Positions 1-8,511 of a DNA stretch of 64,000 nucleotides are shown here, in pieces. The DNA comes from Methylobacterium sp. Leaf117 (lineage in GTDB: Bacteria; Pseudomonadota; Alphaproteobacteria; Rhizobiales; Beijerinckiaceae). The notes below the pieces were generated by a model. It did no database searches and was not told the origin of the DNA. It saw only the letters and a list, made by a program, of their open reading frames with translations. How positions within the stretch are numbered: position 1 is the stretch's first letter; the number at the start of each line of letters is the position of its first letter. The translations under genes were made by a program, and so were the position numbers. The stretch is taken from assembly GCF_001422985.1 (NCBI RefSeq), contig NZ_LMNL01000001.1, positions 774,009 through 838,008 on the forward strand, given 5' to 3'.

Positions 1-2
1 TC

Positions 3-2912
3 GGCGTGGTCGAAATCACCGCGCAATTCCAGCCCGGCACCGATTCGAGCCTCGCGGGCGTCGAGGTGCAGAACCGCCTCAAGCGCGTCGAGGCCCGCCT
101 GCCGGCGGAGGTGCGCCAGCAGGGCACCCTGGTGGAGGAGGCCTCCGCCGCGACCCTGCAGATCATCACCCTGGTCTCGCCCGACAAATCGATGGACGAG
201 ATCGCCCTCGGCGACTTCCTGATCCGCAACGTCATCAACGAGATCCGCCGCATCCCGGGCGTCGGGCGCGCGACGCTGTATTCCACCGAGCGCAGCCTGC
301 GCATCTGGATCGATTCCGACAAGCTGCGCGGCCTGTCGCTCAACGCCTCCGACGTGTCGAAGGCGATCTCCAACCAGAACGTCCAGATCGCGTCCGGCGC
401 CGTCGGCGCGATGCCCAGCCCGCAGAGCAACCCGGTCAACTTCCCCATCATCGTGAAGGGCCAGATGACCGCGCCGGAGGAGTTCGGCGCCATCGTGCTG
501 CGCGCCAATTCCGACGGCTCCAACGTGCGCCTGCGCGACGTCGCCCGGATCGAGCTCGGCGGCGAGGACTACAAGTTCACCACCCGCCTCGACGGCGGCG
601 AGGCCGCCGGCATCTCGGTGACCCTGGCCCCCGACGGCAACGCCCTCCAGACCGCCTCGGCCATCCGCGCCAAGATGGAGGAGCTGTCGCAGTTCTTCCC
701 GTCGAACGTGAAGTGGGACATCCCCTACGACATCACCCCGGCGGTCGAGGCCTCCATCGAGAAGGTTCTGCACACCCTGGTCGAGGCGGTGGTGCTGGTC
801 TTCATCGTGATGTTCGTCTTCCTCCAGAACATCCGCTACACGCTCATCCCCACCATCGTGGTCCCGATCGCCCTGATGGGCACCTGCACGGTGATGCTGC
901 TCGCCGGCTTCTCGGTGAACGTGCTCACCATGTTCGGCATGGTGCTGGCCATCGGCATCCTCGTCGACGACGCCATCGTGGTGGTCGAGAACGTCGAGCG
1001 CATCATGAACGAGGAGGGCCTCTCCCCGAAGGAGGCCACCCGCAAGGCGATGACCCAGATCACCGGCGCCATCATCGGCATCACGCTGGTGCTGATCGCG
1101 GTGTTCATCCCGATGGCGTTCTTCCCCGGCTCGGTCGGCATCATCTACCGCCAGTTCTCCATCGCGATGGTGACGTCGATCGCCTTCTCGGCGCTGCTGG
1201 CCCTGTCGCTGACCCCGGCCCTGTGCGCCACCCTGCTGAAGCCGATCGAGAAGGGCCACGGCCATTCCAAGGGCGGCATCTTCGGCTGGTTCAACCGGGT
1301 GGTGGACCGCGAGACCGCCCGCTACGGCCGCGGCGTCGCCGGCCTGATCAAGCGCTCCGGCCGGGTCATGCTGGTCTACCTCGCCCTGGTCATCGGCCTC
1401 GGCTACGCCTTCCTGCGCCTGCCGGAGGGCTTCCTGCCGGTGGAGGACCAGGGCTTCTTCACCGTCGACATCCAGACCCCGCCCGGCTCCTCCTTCAACC
1501 GCACCGAGGCGGCGGTGAAGAAGGTCGAGGAACATCTCCTGGCGCAGCCGGGCGTCGCCACCGTGACCGTCGTCAACGGCTTCTCGTTCTCGGGCCAGGG
1601 ACAGGTCACCTCACAGGCCTTCGTCACCCTGAAGCCCTGGGGCGAGCGCGATGCCGACAACTCGGCCGCCAAGCTGATCGAGGGCACCAACAAGGCGCTG
1701 GCATCCTACAAGGACGCGGTGATCCAGGCCCTCGAGCCGCCGCCGATCGACAATCTTGGCAACGCCTCCGGCTTCAGCTTCCGACTCCAGGACCGCGCGC
1801 AGAAGGGCTACTCGGCCCTGATGGCGGCCCAGGAGCAGTTGCTGTCGCTCGCCCGCAAGAGCCCCGTCCTGCAGAAGGTCTATGTCGAGGGCCTGCCCCC
1901 GGCGCCGCAGGCGGAACTCGTCATCGACCGCGAGAAGGCGGCCGCCCTCGGGGTCGATTTCGAGGAGATCAACAACACCATCCAGGTCAATCTCGGCTCG
2001 GTCTACACCAACGACTTCCCCAATCGGGGCAAGATGCAGCGCGTCATCGTCCAGGCGGAAGACGCGCAGCGCCTGAAGGCGGCCGACATCCTGAATTACG
2101 GGGTGAAGAACGCCTCCGGCACCATGGTGCCGATGTCCTCCTTCGCCGACCTGAAATGGGGCGTCGGCCCGGCCCAGATCATCGGCTTCAACGGCTACCA
2201 GTCGGTCCGCATCACCGGCGAGCCGGCCCCGGGCTACACCTCGGGCGACGCGCTCAACGAGATGGAGCGGCTGATGGAGCAGCTGCCGAAAGGCTTCGGC
2301 TACGCCTGGACCGGTCAGTCGCTGCAGGAGAAGCAGGCGGGCTCGCAGGCCTCGCTGCTGCTCGGGCTGTCGATCCTGATCGTGTTCCTGTGCCTCGCCG
2401 CGCTCTACGAGAGCTGGTCGATCCCGTTCTCGGTGCTGCTCGTGATCCCGCTCGGGGTGATCGGCTCGGTGGCGGCGGTCTACCTGCGCGGTCTGCCCAA
2501 CGACGTCTACTTCAAGATCGGCATCATCACGATCATCGGTCTCTCGGCCAAGAACGCGATCCTGATCGTGGAATTCGCCAAGGACCTGTGGAAGCCCGGG
2601 ACCTCCCTGGTGGACGCGACCATCGAGGCGGCGACGCTGCGCTTCCGGCCGATCGTGATGACCTCGCTGGCCTTCATCTTCGGCGTGGTGCCGCTGGCGA
2701 TCGCCACCGGCGCGGCCTCGAAGAGCCAGCAGGCGATCGGCACCGGCGTGCTCGGCGGCATGGTCTCGGCCACCGTGCTGGCCGTGCTGTTCGTGCCGGT
2801 GTTCTTCGTGGTGGTGATGCGGATCTTCCGGCGCAAGGACGCCACCGAGGGCATCCGGTCGGAGGCCGAGCCCGGTGCCGTGCACGTGCCGCACCACGCA
2901 CCCGCCGAGTAG
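3..2912 (+). CDS. RND multidrug efflux permease, HAE1/AcrB-like (5' truncated by window)
   Basis: Inner-membrane pump subunit of a tripartite resistance-nodulation-division exporter that moves hydrophobic compounds out using the proton gradient. About 969 residues are visible against a usual 1030-1060, so only the N-terminal helix and the start of the first periplasmic loop lie outside the window. Visible features are two periplasmic porter halves, hydrophobic segments from about residue 255 onward, the acidic proton-relay stretch GILVDDAIVVVEN in TM4, and the late segment IGLSAKNAILIVE. The reading frame is open to the first base of the window and stops with TAG. A membrane-fusion partner would be expected upstream, outside the window. 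Substrate cannot be read from sequence. Family assignment is firm. Confidence 0.95.
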   Translation, partial: GVVEITAQFQPGTDSSLAGVEVQNRLKRVEARLPAEVRQQGTLVEEASAATLQIITLVSPDKSMDEIALGDFLIRNVINEIRRIPGVGRATLYSTERSLRIWIDSDKLRGLSLNASDVSKAISNQNVQIASGAVGAMPSPQSNPVNFPIIVKGQMTAPEEFGAIVLRANSDGSNVRLRDVARIELGGEDYKFTTRLDGGEAAGISVTLAPDGNALQTASAIRAKMEELSQFFPSNVKWDIPYDITPAVEASIEKVLHTLVEAVVLVFIVMFVFLQNIRYTLIPTIVVPIALMGTCTVMLLAGFSVNVLTMFGMVLAIGILVDDAIVVVENVERIMNEEGLSPKEATRKAMTQITGAIIGITLVLIAVFIPMAFFPGSVGIIYRQFSIAMVTSIAFSALLALSLTPALCATLLKPIEKGHGHSKGGIFGWFNRVVDRETARYGRGVAGLIKRSGRVMLVYLALVIGLGYAFLRLPEGFLPVEDQGFFTVDIQTPPGSSFNRTEAAVKKVEEHLLAQPGVATVTVVNGFSFSGQGQVTSQAFVTLKPWGERDADNSAAKLIEGTNKALASYKDAVIQALEPPPIDNLGNASGFSFRLQDRAQKGYSALMAAQEQLLSLARKSPVLQKVYVEGLPPAPQAELVIDREKAAALGVDFEEINNTIQVNLGSVYTNDFPNRGKMQRVIVQAEDAQRLKAADILNYGVKNASGTMVPMSSFADLKWGVGPAQIIGFNGYQSVRITGEPAPGYTSGDALNEMERLMEQLPKGFGYAWTGQSLQEKQAGSQASLLLGLSILIVFLCLAALYESWSIPFSVLLVIPLGVIGSVAAVYLRGLPNDVYFKIGIITIIGLSAKNAILIVEFAKDLWKPGTSLVDATIEAATLRFRPIVMTSLAFIFGVVPLAIATGAASKSQQAIGTGVLGGMVSATVLAVLFVPVFFVVVMRIFRRKDATEGIRSEAEPGAVHVPHHAPAE

Positions 2913-2980
2913 GACGCCGCCACCCTGAGGCCGCTGCGCGGCCTCAGGGCAGGCTACGAACATCGGGCAATGGACAATCA

Positions 2981-3015
2981 AAAAGGGCGCGCGGTTCAGA
3001 ACCGCGCGCCCTTTT
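2981..3015. terminator. Bidirectional intrinsic terminator between the RND gene and sdhB
   Basis: A perfect 16-bp inverted repeat (2981-2996 with 3000-3015) surrounds a 3-nt loop. Each arm carries AAAA/TTTT at its outer edge, so both strands give a GC-rich stem followed by a T run. It sits between two convergent genes, as expected for a shared terminator. Confidence 0.9.
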
Positions 3016-3043
3016 CAGTGGGTCTTACGAGGAGGGGGAAAAG

Positions 3044-3847
3044 CTACACCTCTCGGGCGATCATCATCTTCTTGATCTCCGCGATGGCCTTGGCCGGGTT
3101 CAGGCTCTTCGGGCAGGCGTTGGCGCAGTTCATGATCGTGTGGCAGCGATAGAGCCGGAACGGATCGTGCAGGGCGTCGAGGCGCTCGCCGGTGCTCTCG
3201 TCGCGGCTGTCGATCAACCAGCGATAGGCTTGGAGCAGGGCGGCCGGGCCAAGGAAGCGATCACCGTTCCACCAGTAGCTCGGGCACGAGGTGGTGCAGC
3301 AGGCGCAGAGGATGCACTCGTACAGGCCGTCGAGCTGGGCCCGGTCCTCGGGGGTCTGCTTCCACTCGCCCTCGGGCGCGGGCGTCTCGGTCTGGAGCCA
3401 GGGCTCGATCGAGGCGTGCTGAGCGAAGAAGTTGGTCAGGTCCGGAACGAGGTCCTTCAGCACCGGCATGTGCGGCAGCGGGTAGATCCGCACCGCGCCG
3501 GTCTTCTTGCCCTTGGCGTGCTCCTGGCACTCGTCGATGCCCATGGTGCAGGCCAGCGCGTTCTGGCCCTCGATGTTCATGGCGCAGGAGCCGCAGATGC
3601 CCTCGCGACAGGAGCGGCGGAACACCAGGGTCGAGTCGACCTTGCTCTTGATCCACAACAGGGCGTCGAGCACCATCGGCCCGCAATCGTCCCGGTCGAC
3701 CTGGTAGACGTCGACGCGCGGGTTCTTCCCGTCGTCGGGATTCCAGCGATAGATCCGGAATTCCTGAAGGTTGTTGGCCCCCGCGGGCCGAGGCCAGGTC
3801 TTGCCCTCGGTGACCTTGGAGTTCTTGGGAAGGGTGAATTCAGCCAT
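3044..3847 (-). CDS. sdhB: Succinate dehydrogenase iron-sulfur subunit
   Basis: SdhB passes electrons from the flavoprotein SdhA to quinone through three Fe-S clusters at the inner face of the cytoplasmic membrane (TCA cycle, complex II). The 267-aa protein is full length. Cluster ligands are visible as CREGICGSC for [2Fe-2S], [12 protein letters not shown] for [4Fe-4S], and a C-terminal cysteine set [12 protein letters not shown] completing the [3Fe-4S] and [4Fe-4S] sites. It is the last gene of sdhC-D-A-vapD-B on the minus strand. The ATG lies only 2 bp after the stop of the inserted vapD-like gene, so sdhB translation now depends on ribosomes finishing vapD or on a binding site inside the vapD 3' end. 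Confidence 0.98.
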   Translation of the reverse strand: MAEFTLPKNSKVTEGKTWPRPAGANNLQEFRIYRWNPDDGKNPRVDVYQVDRDDCGPMVLDALLWIKSKVDSTLVFRRSCREGICGSCAMNIEGQNALACTMGIDECQEHAKGKKTGAVRIYPLPHMPVLKDLVPDLTNFFAQHASIEPWLQTETPAPEGEWKQTPEDRAQLDGLYECILCACCTTSCPSYWWNGDRFLGPAALLQAYRWLIDSRDESTGERLDALHDPFRLYRCHTIMNCANACPKSLNPAKAIAEIKKMMIAREV

Positions 3848-3849
3848 GA

Positions 3850-4200
3850 TTAGTCGTCGTCCTCATCATCGAGGGCAATCATCAGATCGTTATTTTCTTC
3901 GATTCGGAGCATCCGGATGTCGCGAACGGATGGTTTGAACCAAGCATAACGGCGGGAAAGTTTTTGGATCACGCGCACACAACGAACAGCATCGACGGTT
4001 TCATCGCCGAAATACGCGCTTCCTTGCTTCCACTCGAAGCCGCGAGACGTCAGATAGTTTCGGACATCGGCGTAAGGGTTGTTCCAGGATGGATTTGGAT
4101 AGAGCTGCCGCAGGGTCTCTGTGTCGAAATCGAAGACGATAGCGTACACCCGCCCACCCCCTCGGCTGTTATGACCTATTGAAGCAGATCGTGACGCCAT
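3850..4200 (-). CDS. VapD-family (Cas2-fold) putative endoribonuclease inserted in the sdh operon
   Basis: A 116-aa protein whose core, [16 protein letters not shown], then [30 protein letters not shown], matches the virulence-associated protein D family from memory. VapD proteins are small Cas2-like RNases, in some species the toxin of VapX/VapD pairs. The Asp pair in FDFD sits where VapD/Cas2 place catalytic acid residues, and the acidic tail ALDDEDDD is seen in relatives. Two starts are possible: ATG 4200, 4 bp after the sdhA stop, or an internal GTG at 4149 preceded by a GAGGGGG-like site, giving the usual 99 aa. The longer form adds an IGHNS peptide that I recall near the N-terminus of many alphaproteobacterial accessory proteins. 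The gene is visibly AT-richer than its neighbours, so it is probably acquired. No VapX-type antitoxin is evident. Confidence 0.85.
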   Translation of the reverse strand: MASRSASIGHNSRGGGRVYAIVFDFDTETLRQLYPNPSWNNPYADVRNYLTSRGFEWKQGSAYFGDETVDAVRCVRVIQKLSRRYAWFKPSVRDIRMLRIEENNDLMIALDDEDDD

Positions 4201-4204
4201 CAGC

Positions 4205-6031
4205 TCAATACACCCGTGCCTTCGGCTCGATGTACTGGATCTCGTTCGACATCGTGTAGGTGTGGACCGGGCGGTAATCGATGCTGACCTGCTTCGACGT
4301 GTCGTCCATCCAGGCGAGCGTGTGCTTCATCCATTCCTTGTCGTCGCGGTCCGGGAAGTCCTCGCGGGCATGGGCGCCGCGGCTCTCCTTGCGGTTGGCC
4401 GCAGATTCCATGGTGACGACGGCCTGACCGATCAGGTTGTCGAATTCCAGGGTCTCGAGGAGGTCGGTGTTCCAGATCAGCGAGCGGTCGTTGACGTGGA
4501 TGTCCGGAATGCCGGCGGCGACCTTGTGGATGAGGGTCTTGCCCTCCTCCAGAACCTCGCCGGTGCGGAACACCGCGCAGTTGTTCTGCATGGTCTTCTG
4601 CATCTCGGCACGCAGCTGCGCGGTCGGGGTGCCACCGTTGGCGTAGCGGAAGCGGTCGAGGCGGGCGAGCGCCTTGTCGGCGGAGTCCTTCGGCAGGTCC
4701 ATCTGGCGGGCGCCCGGCTCGACGATCTCGGCGCAGCGCAGCCCGGCGGCCCGGCCGAACACCACGAGGTCGATCAGCGAGTTCGAGCCGAGGCGGTTGG
4801 CGCCGTGCACCGAGACGCAGGCCGCCTCGCCCAGCGCCATCAGGCCCGGCACCACCGTATCGGGGTTGCCGTTCTTCAGGGTCAGCACCTCGCCGTGATA
4901 GTTCGTCGGGATGCCGCCCATGTTGTAGTGCACCGTCGGCAGCACCGGGATCGGCTCCTTGGTTACGTCGACGCCCGCGAAGATCTTGGCCGATTCGGAG
5001 ATGCCCGGCAGGCGCTGGTGCAGGATGGCCGGGTCGAGATGGTCGAGGTGCAGGTAGATGTGGTCGTTGGACTTGCCGACGCCGCGCCCGGCCCGGATCT
5101 CCATGGTCATCGAGCGCGAGACCACATCGCGGGAGGCGAGGTCCTTGGCCGAGGGAGCGTAGCGCTCCATAAAGCGCTCGCCCTCGGAATTGGTCAGGTA
5201 GCCGCCCTCGCCGCGGGCGCCCTCGGTGATCAGGCAGCCGGCGCCGTAGATGCCGGTGGGGTGGAACTGCACGAATTCCATGTCCTGCAGCGGCAGGCCG
5301 GCGCGCAGCACCATGGCGTTGCCGTCGCCGGTGCAGGTATGGGCGGAGGTGGCCGAGAAGTACGAGCGGCCGTAGCCGCCGGTGGCCAGGATGGTCTGCT
5401 GGGCGCGGAAACGGTGGATCTCGCCGCTGGCCTGGTCGATGGCGATGACGCCGAGGCAGCGGCCCTCCTCGTCCATGATGAGATCGAGGGCGAAGTACTC
5501 GATGAAGAAGTTGGTGTGGTTCTTCACCGCCTGCCCGTAGAGGGTGTGCAGCATGGCGTGGCCGGTGCGGTCGGCCGCCGCGCAGGTGCGCTGGGCGGTG
5601 CCCTTGCCGTAATCCGTGGTCATGCCGCCGAACGGGCGCTGATAGATCTTGCCCTCTTCGGTTCTGGAGAAGGGCACGCCCCAATGCTCCAGTTCGTAGA
5701 CCGCCGCCGGGGCGTTGCGCACGAGGTACTCGATCGCGTCCTGGTCACCGAGCCAGTCCGACCCCTTCACGGTGTCGTACATGTGCCAGCGCCAGTCGTC
5801 CGGTCCCATGTTGCCGAGGGAGGCCGAGATGCCGCCCTGGGCCGCAACGGTGTGCGACCGGGTCGGAAACACCTTGGAGATGCAGGCGGTGCGCAGGCCA
5901 GCCTGGGAGCAGCCCACGGTGGCGCGCAGGCCCGCGCCGCCGGCGCCGACCACCACCACGTCGAAGGTGTGGTCGTTGATGGTGTAGGCGGGGGCGCCGT
6001 TGCCGTCGCTGGCGGTTCCGTTGGTGGCCAT
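4205..6031 (-). CDS. sdhA: Succinate dehydrogenase flavoprotein subunit
   Basis: SdhA oxidises succinate to fumarate with covalently bound FAD. The 608-aa product begins [10 protein letters not shown] at an ATG (6031); the frame stays open upstream but that part overlaps sdhD and is not coding. An FAD-binding GAGGAG motif lies near residue 30, the flavinylated histidine is in [10 protein letters not shown], the substrate region is FHPTGI with GARGEGG, and [11 protein letters not shown] is the conserved C-domain motif. The distance from sdhD is 47 bp. Its TGA is followed 4 bp later by the ATG of the vapD-like gene, so the two are probably translationally coupled. Confidence 0.98.
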   Translation of the reverse strand: MATNGTASDGNGAPAYTINDHTFDVVVVGAGGAGLRATVGCSQAGLRTACISKVFPTRSHTVAAQGGISASLGNMGPDDWRWHMYDTVKGSDWLGDQDAIEYLVRNAPAAVYELEHWGVPFSRTEEGKIYQRPFGGMTTDYGKGTAQRTCAAADRTGHAMLHTLYGQAVKNHTNFFIEYFALDLIMDEEGRCLGVIAIDQASGEIHRFRAQQTILATGGYGRSYFSATSAHTCTGDGNAMVLRAGLPLQDMEFVQFHPTGIYGAGCLITEGARGEGGYLTNSEGERFMERYAPSAKDLASRDVVSRSMTMEIRAGRGVGKSNDHIYLHLDHLDPAILHQRLPGISESAKIFAGVDVTKEPIPVLPTVHYNMGGIPTNYHGEVLTLKNGNPDTVVPGLMALGEAACVSVHGANRLGSNSLIDLVVFGRAAGLRCAEIVEPGARQMDLPKDSADKALARLDRFRYANGGTPTAQLRAEMQKTMQNNCAVFRTGEVLEEGKTLIHKVAAGIPDIHVNDRSLIWNTDLLETLEFDNLIGQAVVTMESAANRKESRGAHAREDFPDRDDKEWMKHTLAWMDDTSKQVSIDYRPVHTYTMSNEIQYIEPKARVY

Positions 6032-6078
6032 GGGCAGATCCTTCGGGTTCGGGATGCGGGTCAGACGAGCGTGCCGGG

Positions 6079-6492
6079 CTAGACGAGCTTGCCGAGGCTG
6101 ACGCGGAGGATCGCGTACAGGCAGGCCACGGCGACGATGACCGCGTAGAAATTGTTGGCGAAGAAGGCCGTGAGCTTCAGTCCCTTGTGGTGGACGTAAT
6201 CCTCGATGACGACCTGCATGCCGATCCTCATGTGGAGCGTGACCGAGATCACGGCGAGGATCAGGATGAGCGCAACCGCCGGGTGCGACATCAGGGCGAT
6301 CGCCTCGGGGTAGGAGCGATTGGCCATCAGCGCGACGATGACCACGAACGCGATCATCAGGGGAGCGTTGGAGGCGGCGGTGAGCCGCTGCAGCCACCAA
6401 TGGCCGGCGCCGTGGCCGGAGGCGCCGAGGCCCTTCACGCGGGCGCGCGGCGTACGCATGGTGACGTTGGTGTTCTGGCGGTTATCGACCAT
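6079..6492 (-). CDS. sdhD: Succinate dehydrogenase membrane anchor subunit
   Basis: A 137-aa protein with three predicted membrane helices (roughly residues 44-60, 70-90 and 108-130) that, with SdhC, anchors SdhAB and forms the quinone and heme b sites. The segment [17 protein letters not shown] carries the histidine expected for heme ligation and the conserved D-Y pair. The ATG is preceded by GAGGAG, which overlaps the end of sdhC (12-bp gap). Standard second gene of the sdhCDAB operon. Confidence 0.95.
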   Translation of the reverse strand: MVDNRQNTNVTMRTPRARVKGLGASGHGAGHWWLQRLTAASNAPLMIAFVVIVALMANRSYPEAIALMSHPAVALILILAVISVTLHMRIGMQVVIEDYVHHKGLKLTAFFANNFYAVIVAVACLYAILRVSLGKLV

Positions 6493-6504
6493 CGGGACGG
6501 CTCC

Positions 6505-6906
6505 TCAGCGCAGCACGAGGGCGAGCGCCCAGATCAGGACAGTCAGGATCACGGAGCCGATGAGCGTGCCGCGAGCGAGCCACATGCGGCGCTCCCGGTC
6601 GAGGCCGTGGCCGAAATCCCAGATGAAGTGGCGCAGGCCCCCGAGCATGTGGTGCATCAGGATCCAGGTGTAGACGAACAGCACGAGGCGCCCGACGATC
6701 GAGCCGAAGAACCAGGCCACGGTGCCGTAGGCGCTCGGACCCGAGGCGAGGGCCACCAGCCAGATCGCCACCAGGGCCGAGCCGCCATAGAGGGCGGTGC
6801 CGGTGATGCGATGGAACACCGACATCGCCATGGTCCAGGTCCAGCGGTAGATCTGGAGATGGGGCGAGAGCGGTTGGGCGACCGTGGGACGGACGGTGGG
6901 AGCCAT
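6505..6906 (-). CDS. sdhC: Succinate dehydrogenase cytochrome b556 subunit
   Basis: A 133-aa membrane subunit with three hydrophobic helices. The family signature is visible near the N-terminus as RPLSPHLQIYR in variant form (QPLSPHLQIYRW) followed by SVFHRITG, where Ser and Arg contribute to quinone binding, and HHMLGGLRHFIWD contains the heme ligand histidine. It is first in the operon. The 167-bp upstream region is AT-richer than its surroundings (with a run of T and an AAAAATTT stretch) and probably holds the operon promoter, but I cannot assign -35/-10 boxes with confidence. Confidence 0.95.
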   Translation of the reverse strand: MAPTVRPTVAQPLSPHLQIYRWTWTMAMSVFHRITGTALYGGSALVAIWLVALASGPSAYGTVAWFFGSIVGRLVLFVYTWILMHHMLGGLRHFIWDFGHGLDRERRMWLARGTLIGSVILTVLIWALALVLR

Positions 6907-7073
6907 CGTGCGGAAGGTCCTCGACTGGGCGACGCCATCCTTTTTTCAGATGGGCCACAAGAAAAATTTGGACTGTCTCTAAAGTGCTAGCGGGCACCCG
7001 CCAATGCGCAACCCCGGCTTGCTGCAGTGCACATGCGACACAGCCGCCGATTCGTCATTCGTCCATCGGACCC

Positions 7074-8411
7074 TCATGGCAGCCACCCGAGCGCACGCCA
7101 CCAGAGATAATCCAGGGGTGCGACGACGACGAGCGAGGCGAAGCCCATGGCCAGGGTCAGCTTCGTCGCGGCCCGCAGCGGCACCGTTCCGAGCTCGATC
7201 GCGAGGACGATGGGCGGCGCCTGATACGGCAGGAACAGGGTCGAGTAGCCCACGACCTGGATCATCACCACGGCCATCAGGTCGAGGCCGCCGGCCCGGG
7301 CCATCTCGCCGGCGAGCGCGGTGTAGAGCGCGGGCGCGCCGTTGGCCGTGACCGCGATGGCCAGGATTGAGGCCAGCCCGGTCAGGATCGCGAAATTCGC
7401 GGCCGGGGCGTCGGGCGTCAGCGGCGCGACGTGGAGCAGGGCGTGGCCGAGGCGGGCGCCGAGCCCGGTCTCGTTGACGGTGGCGACGAGGCCGAGGAGC
7501 GCGGCGACGTAGAAGCAGGTCCGCAGATTGACCGCGCCGAAGGCCTCGGCCGGCAAAACGCCGATGCGCGGCATCAGGCACAGGATCGCCGCGACGAGGC
7601 CGACCCAGGCGGGGGCGATGTGGTGCAGGCTGTCGGTGACCCAGAAGGCCAGGGTGGCGGCCAGGATCACGGCGAGGCGCCGGGCCTCGGGGCGCAGGGG
7701 TTCAGGCGGTAAGGGCTCCGTCGCCGAGGCGGTGCCGGTCGAGTCCGGGTCGAGCCGATCCGGAAACAGCCAGAGAATAGCCAGGACGAGAAGGGCGCCC
7801 TTCGCCAGCGCCAGGACCGGTGCGTGCAGCAGCAGATAGGGCAGGTAGGCGATGTGCAGCCCGTACTGCGTCTCCGCGGTGCCGGCCATCACGAGATTCG
7901 GCACGTTGGCGGGCAGGATCGCGGCCGAGAGGAGGGGGGTTGCGAGGCCCACCGCCAGCACGGCGCCGTGGCGGCCGGCCCGGCCGGCACCGAGGCCGAA
8001 GGCATCGCAGAGGGCGAGGACGACCGGGACCAGAAGGGCGATGCGCCCGAGATTGGACGGCATCACGAAGGCGACGGCGAAGGACAGGGCGACGATGCCG
8101 GCGATGAAAGCCGGGTAGGAGGCCGAAAGATGGCCCGAGAGGCTTCGCGCCAGACGGTCGCCGAGGCCGGACCGCGTCATGGCGAGCCCCACCACCATGC
8201 CGCTCAGGACCAGCCAGAACGCCGAGGAGGCGAACCCCGAGAACACGGTCGCGGGGGGCGCCAGCCGGAACAGCATCGCGCCGGCGAAGAACAGCATCGC
8301 GGTGACGATCTCGGCGACGAGGCCGCTCGCCCACAGGCCCATGCAGAGCACGAGCAAGAGCGCGGTCACCGCGACCGTCGCCTCCCCGCCCATGAACGTC
8401 CCTGCCGGCAT
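7074..8411 (-). CDS. SLC13/DASS-type anion permease
   Basis: A 445-aa, very hydrophobic protein with about 11-12 membrane segments in two halves, resembling the divalent anion:Na+ symporter / ion-transporter superfamily (dicarboxylate, sulfate or related anions). Supporting stretches are [15 protein letters not shown] in the first half, PSNLGR and [10 protein letters not shown] after the first re-entrant region, and [15 protein letters not shown] with YQAPPIVLA in the second half. The start is uncertain: ATG 8411, or ATG 8393 which has an AGGGAC site and removes six residues. It is a single gene, convergent to nothing and divergent from the sdh promoter region. Substrate cannot be inferred. 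Confidence 0.8.
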   Translation of the reverse strand: MPAGTFMGGEATVAVTALLLVLCMGLWASGLVAEIVTAMLFFAGAMLFRLAPPATVFSGFASSAFWLVLSGMVVGLAMTRSGLGDRLARSLSGHLSASYPAFIAGIVALSFAVAFVMPSNLGRIALLVPVVLALCDAFGLGAGRAGRHGAVLAVGLATPLLSAAILPANVPNLVMAGTAETQYGLHIAYLPYLLLHAPVLALAKGALLVLAILWLFPDRLDPDSTGTASATEPLPPEPLRPEARRLAVILAATLAFWVTDSLHHIAPAWVGLVAAILCLMPRIGVLPAEAFGAVNLRTCFYVAALLGLVATVNETGLGARLGHALLHVAPLTPDAPAANFAILTGLASILAIAVTANGAPALYTALAGEMARAGGLDLMAVVMIQVVGYSTLFLPYQAPPIVLAIELGTVPLRAATKLTLAMGFASLVVVAPLDYLWWRALGWLP

Positions 8412-8511
8412 CGACCGCTGCCATCCCGATGATGAGCCGGGACACTGCTCCTACCTTGGACCGGTTCGCAATTCGAGATTTTCCGATTCAGCCTTCGCGT
8501 GCGGCGAAGGC

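Noticed and set aside
713..3853. Open frame of more than 1000 codons overlapping the RND and sdhB genes
   Set aside because: It is in another frame of two firmly identified genes, is dominated by Arg, Gly, Pro and His as expected for GC-rich shadow frames, and has no recognisable domain.
3850..4200. VapD-like protein considered as CRISPR Cas2
   Set aside because: Fold relationship only; sequence motifs match VapD and there is no cas1 or array in the window.
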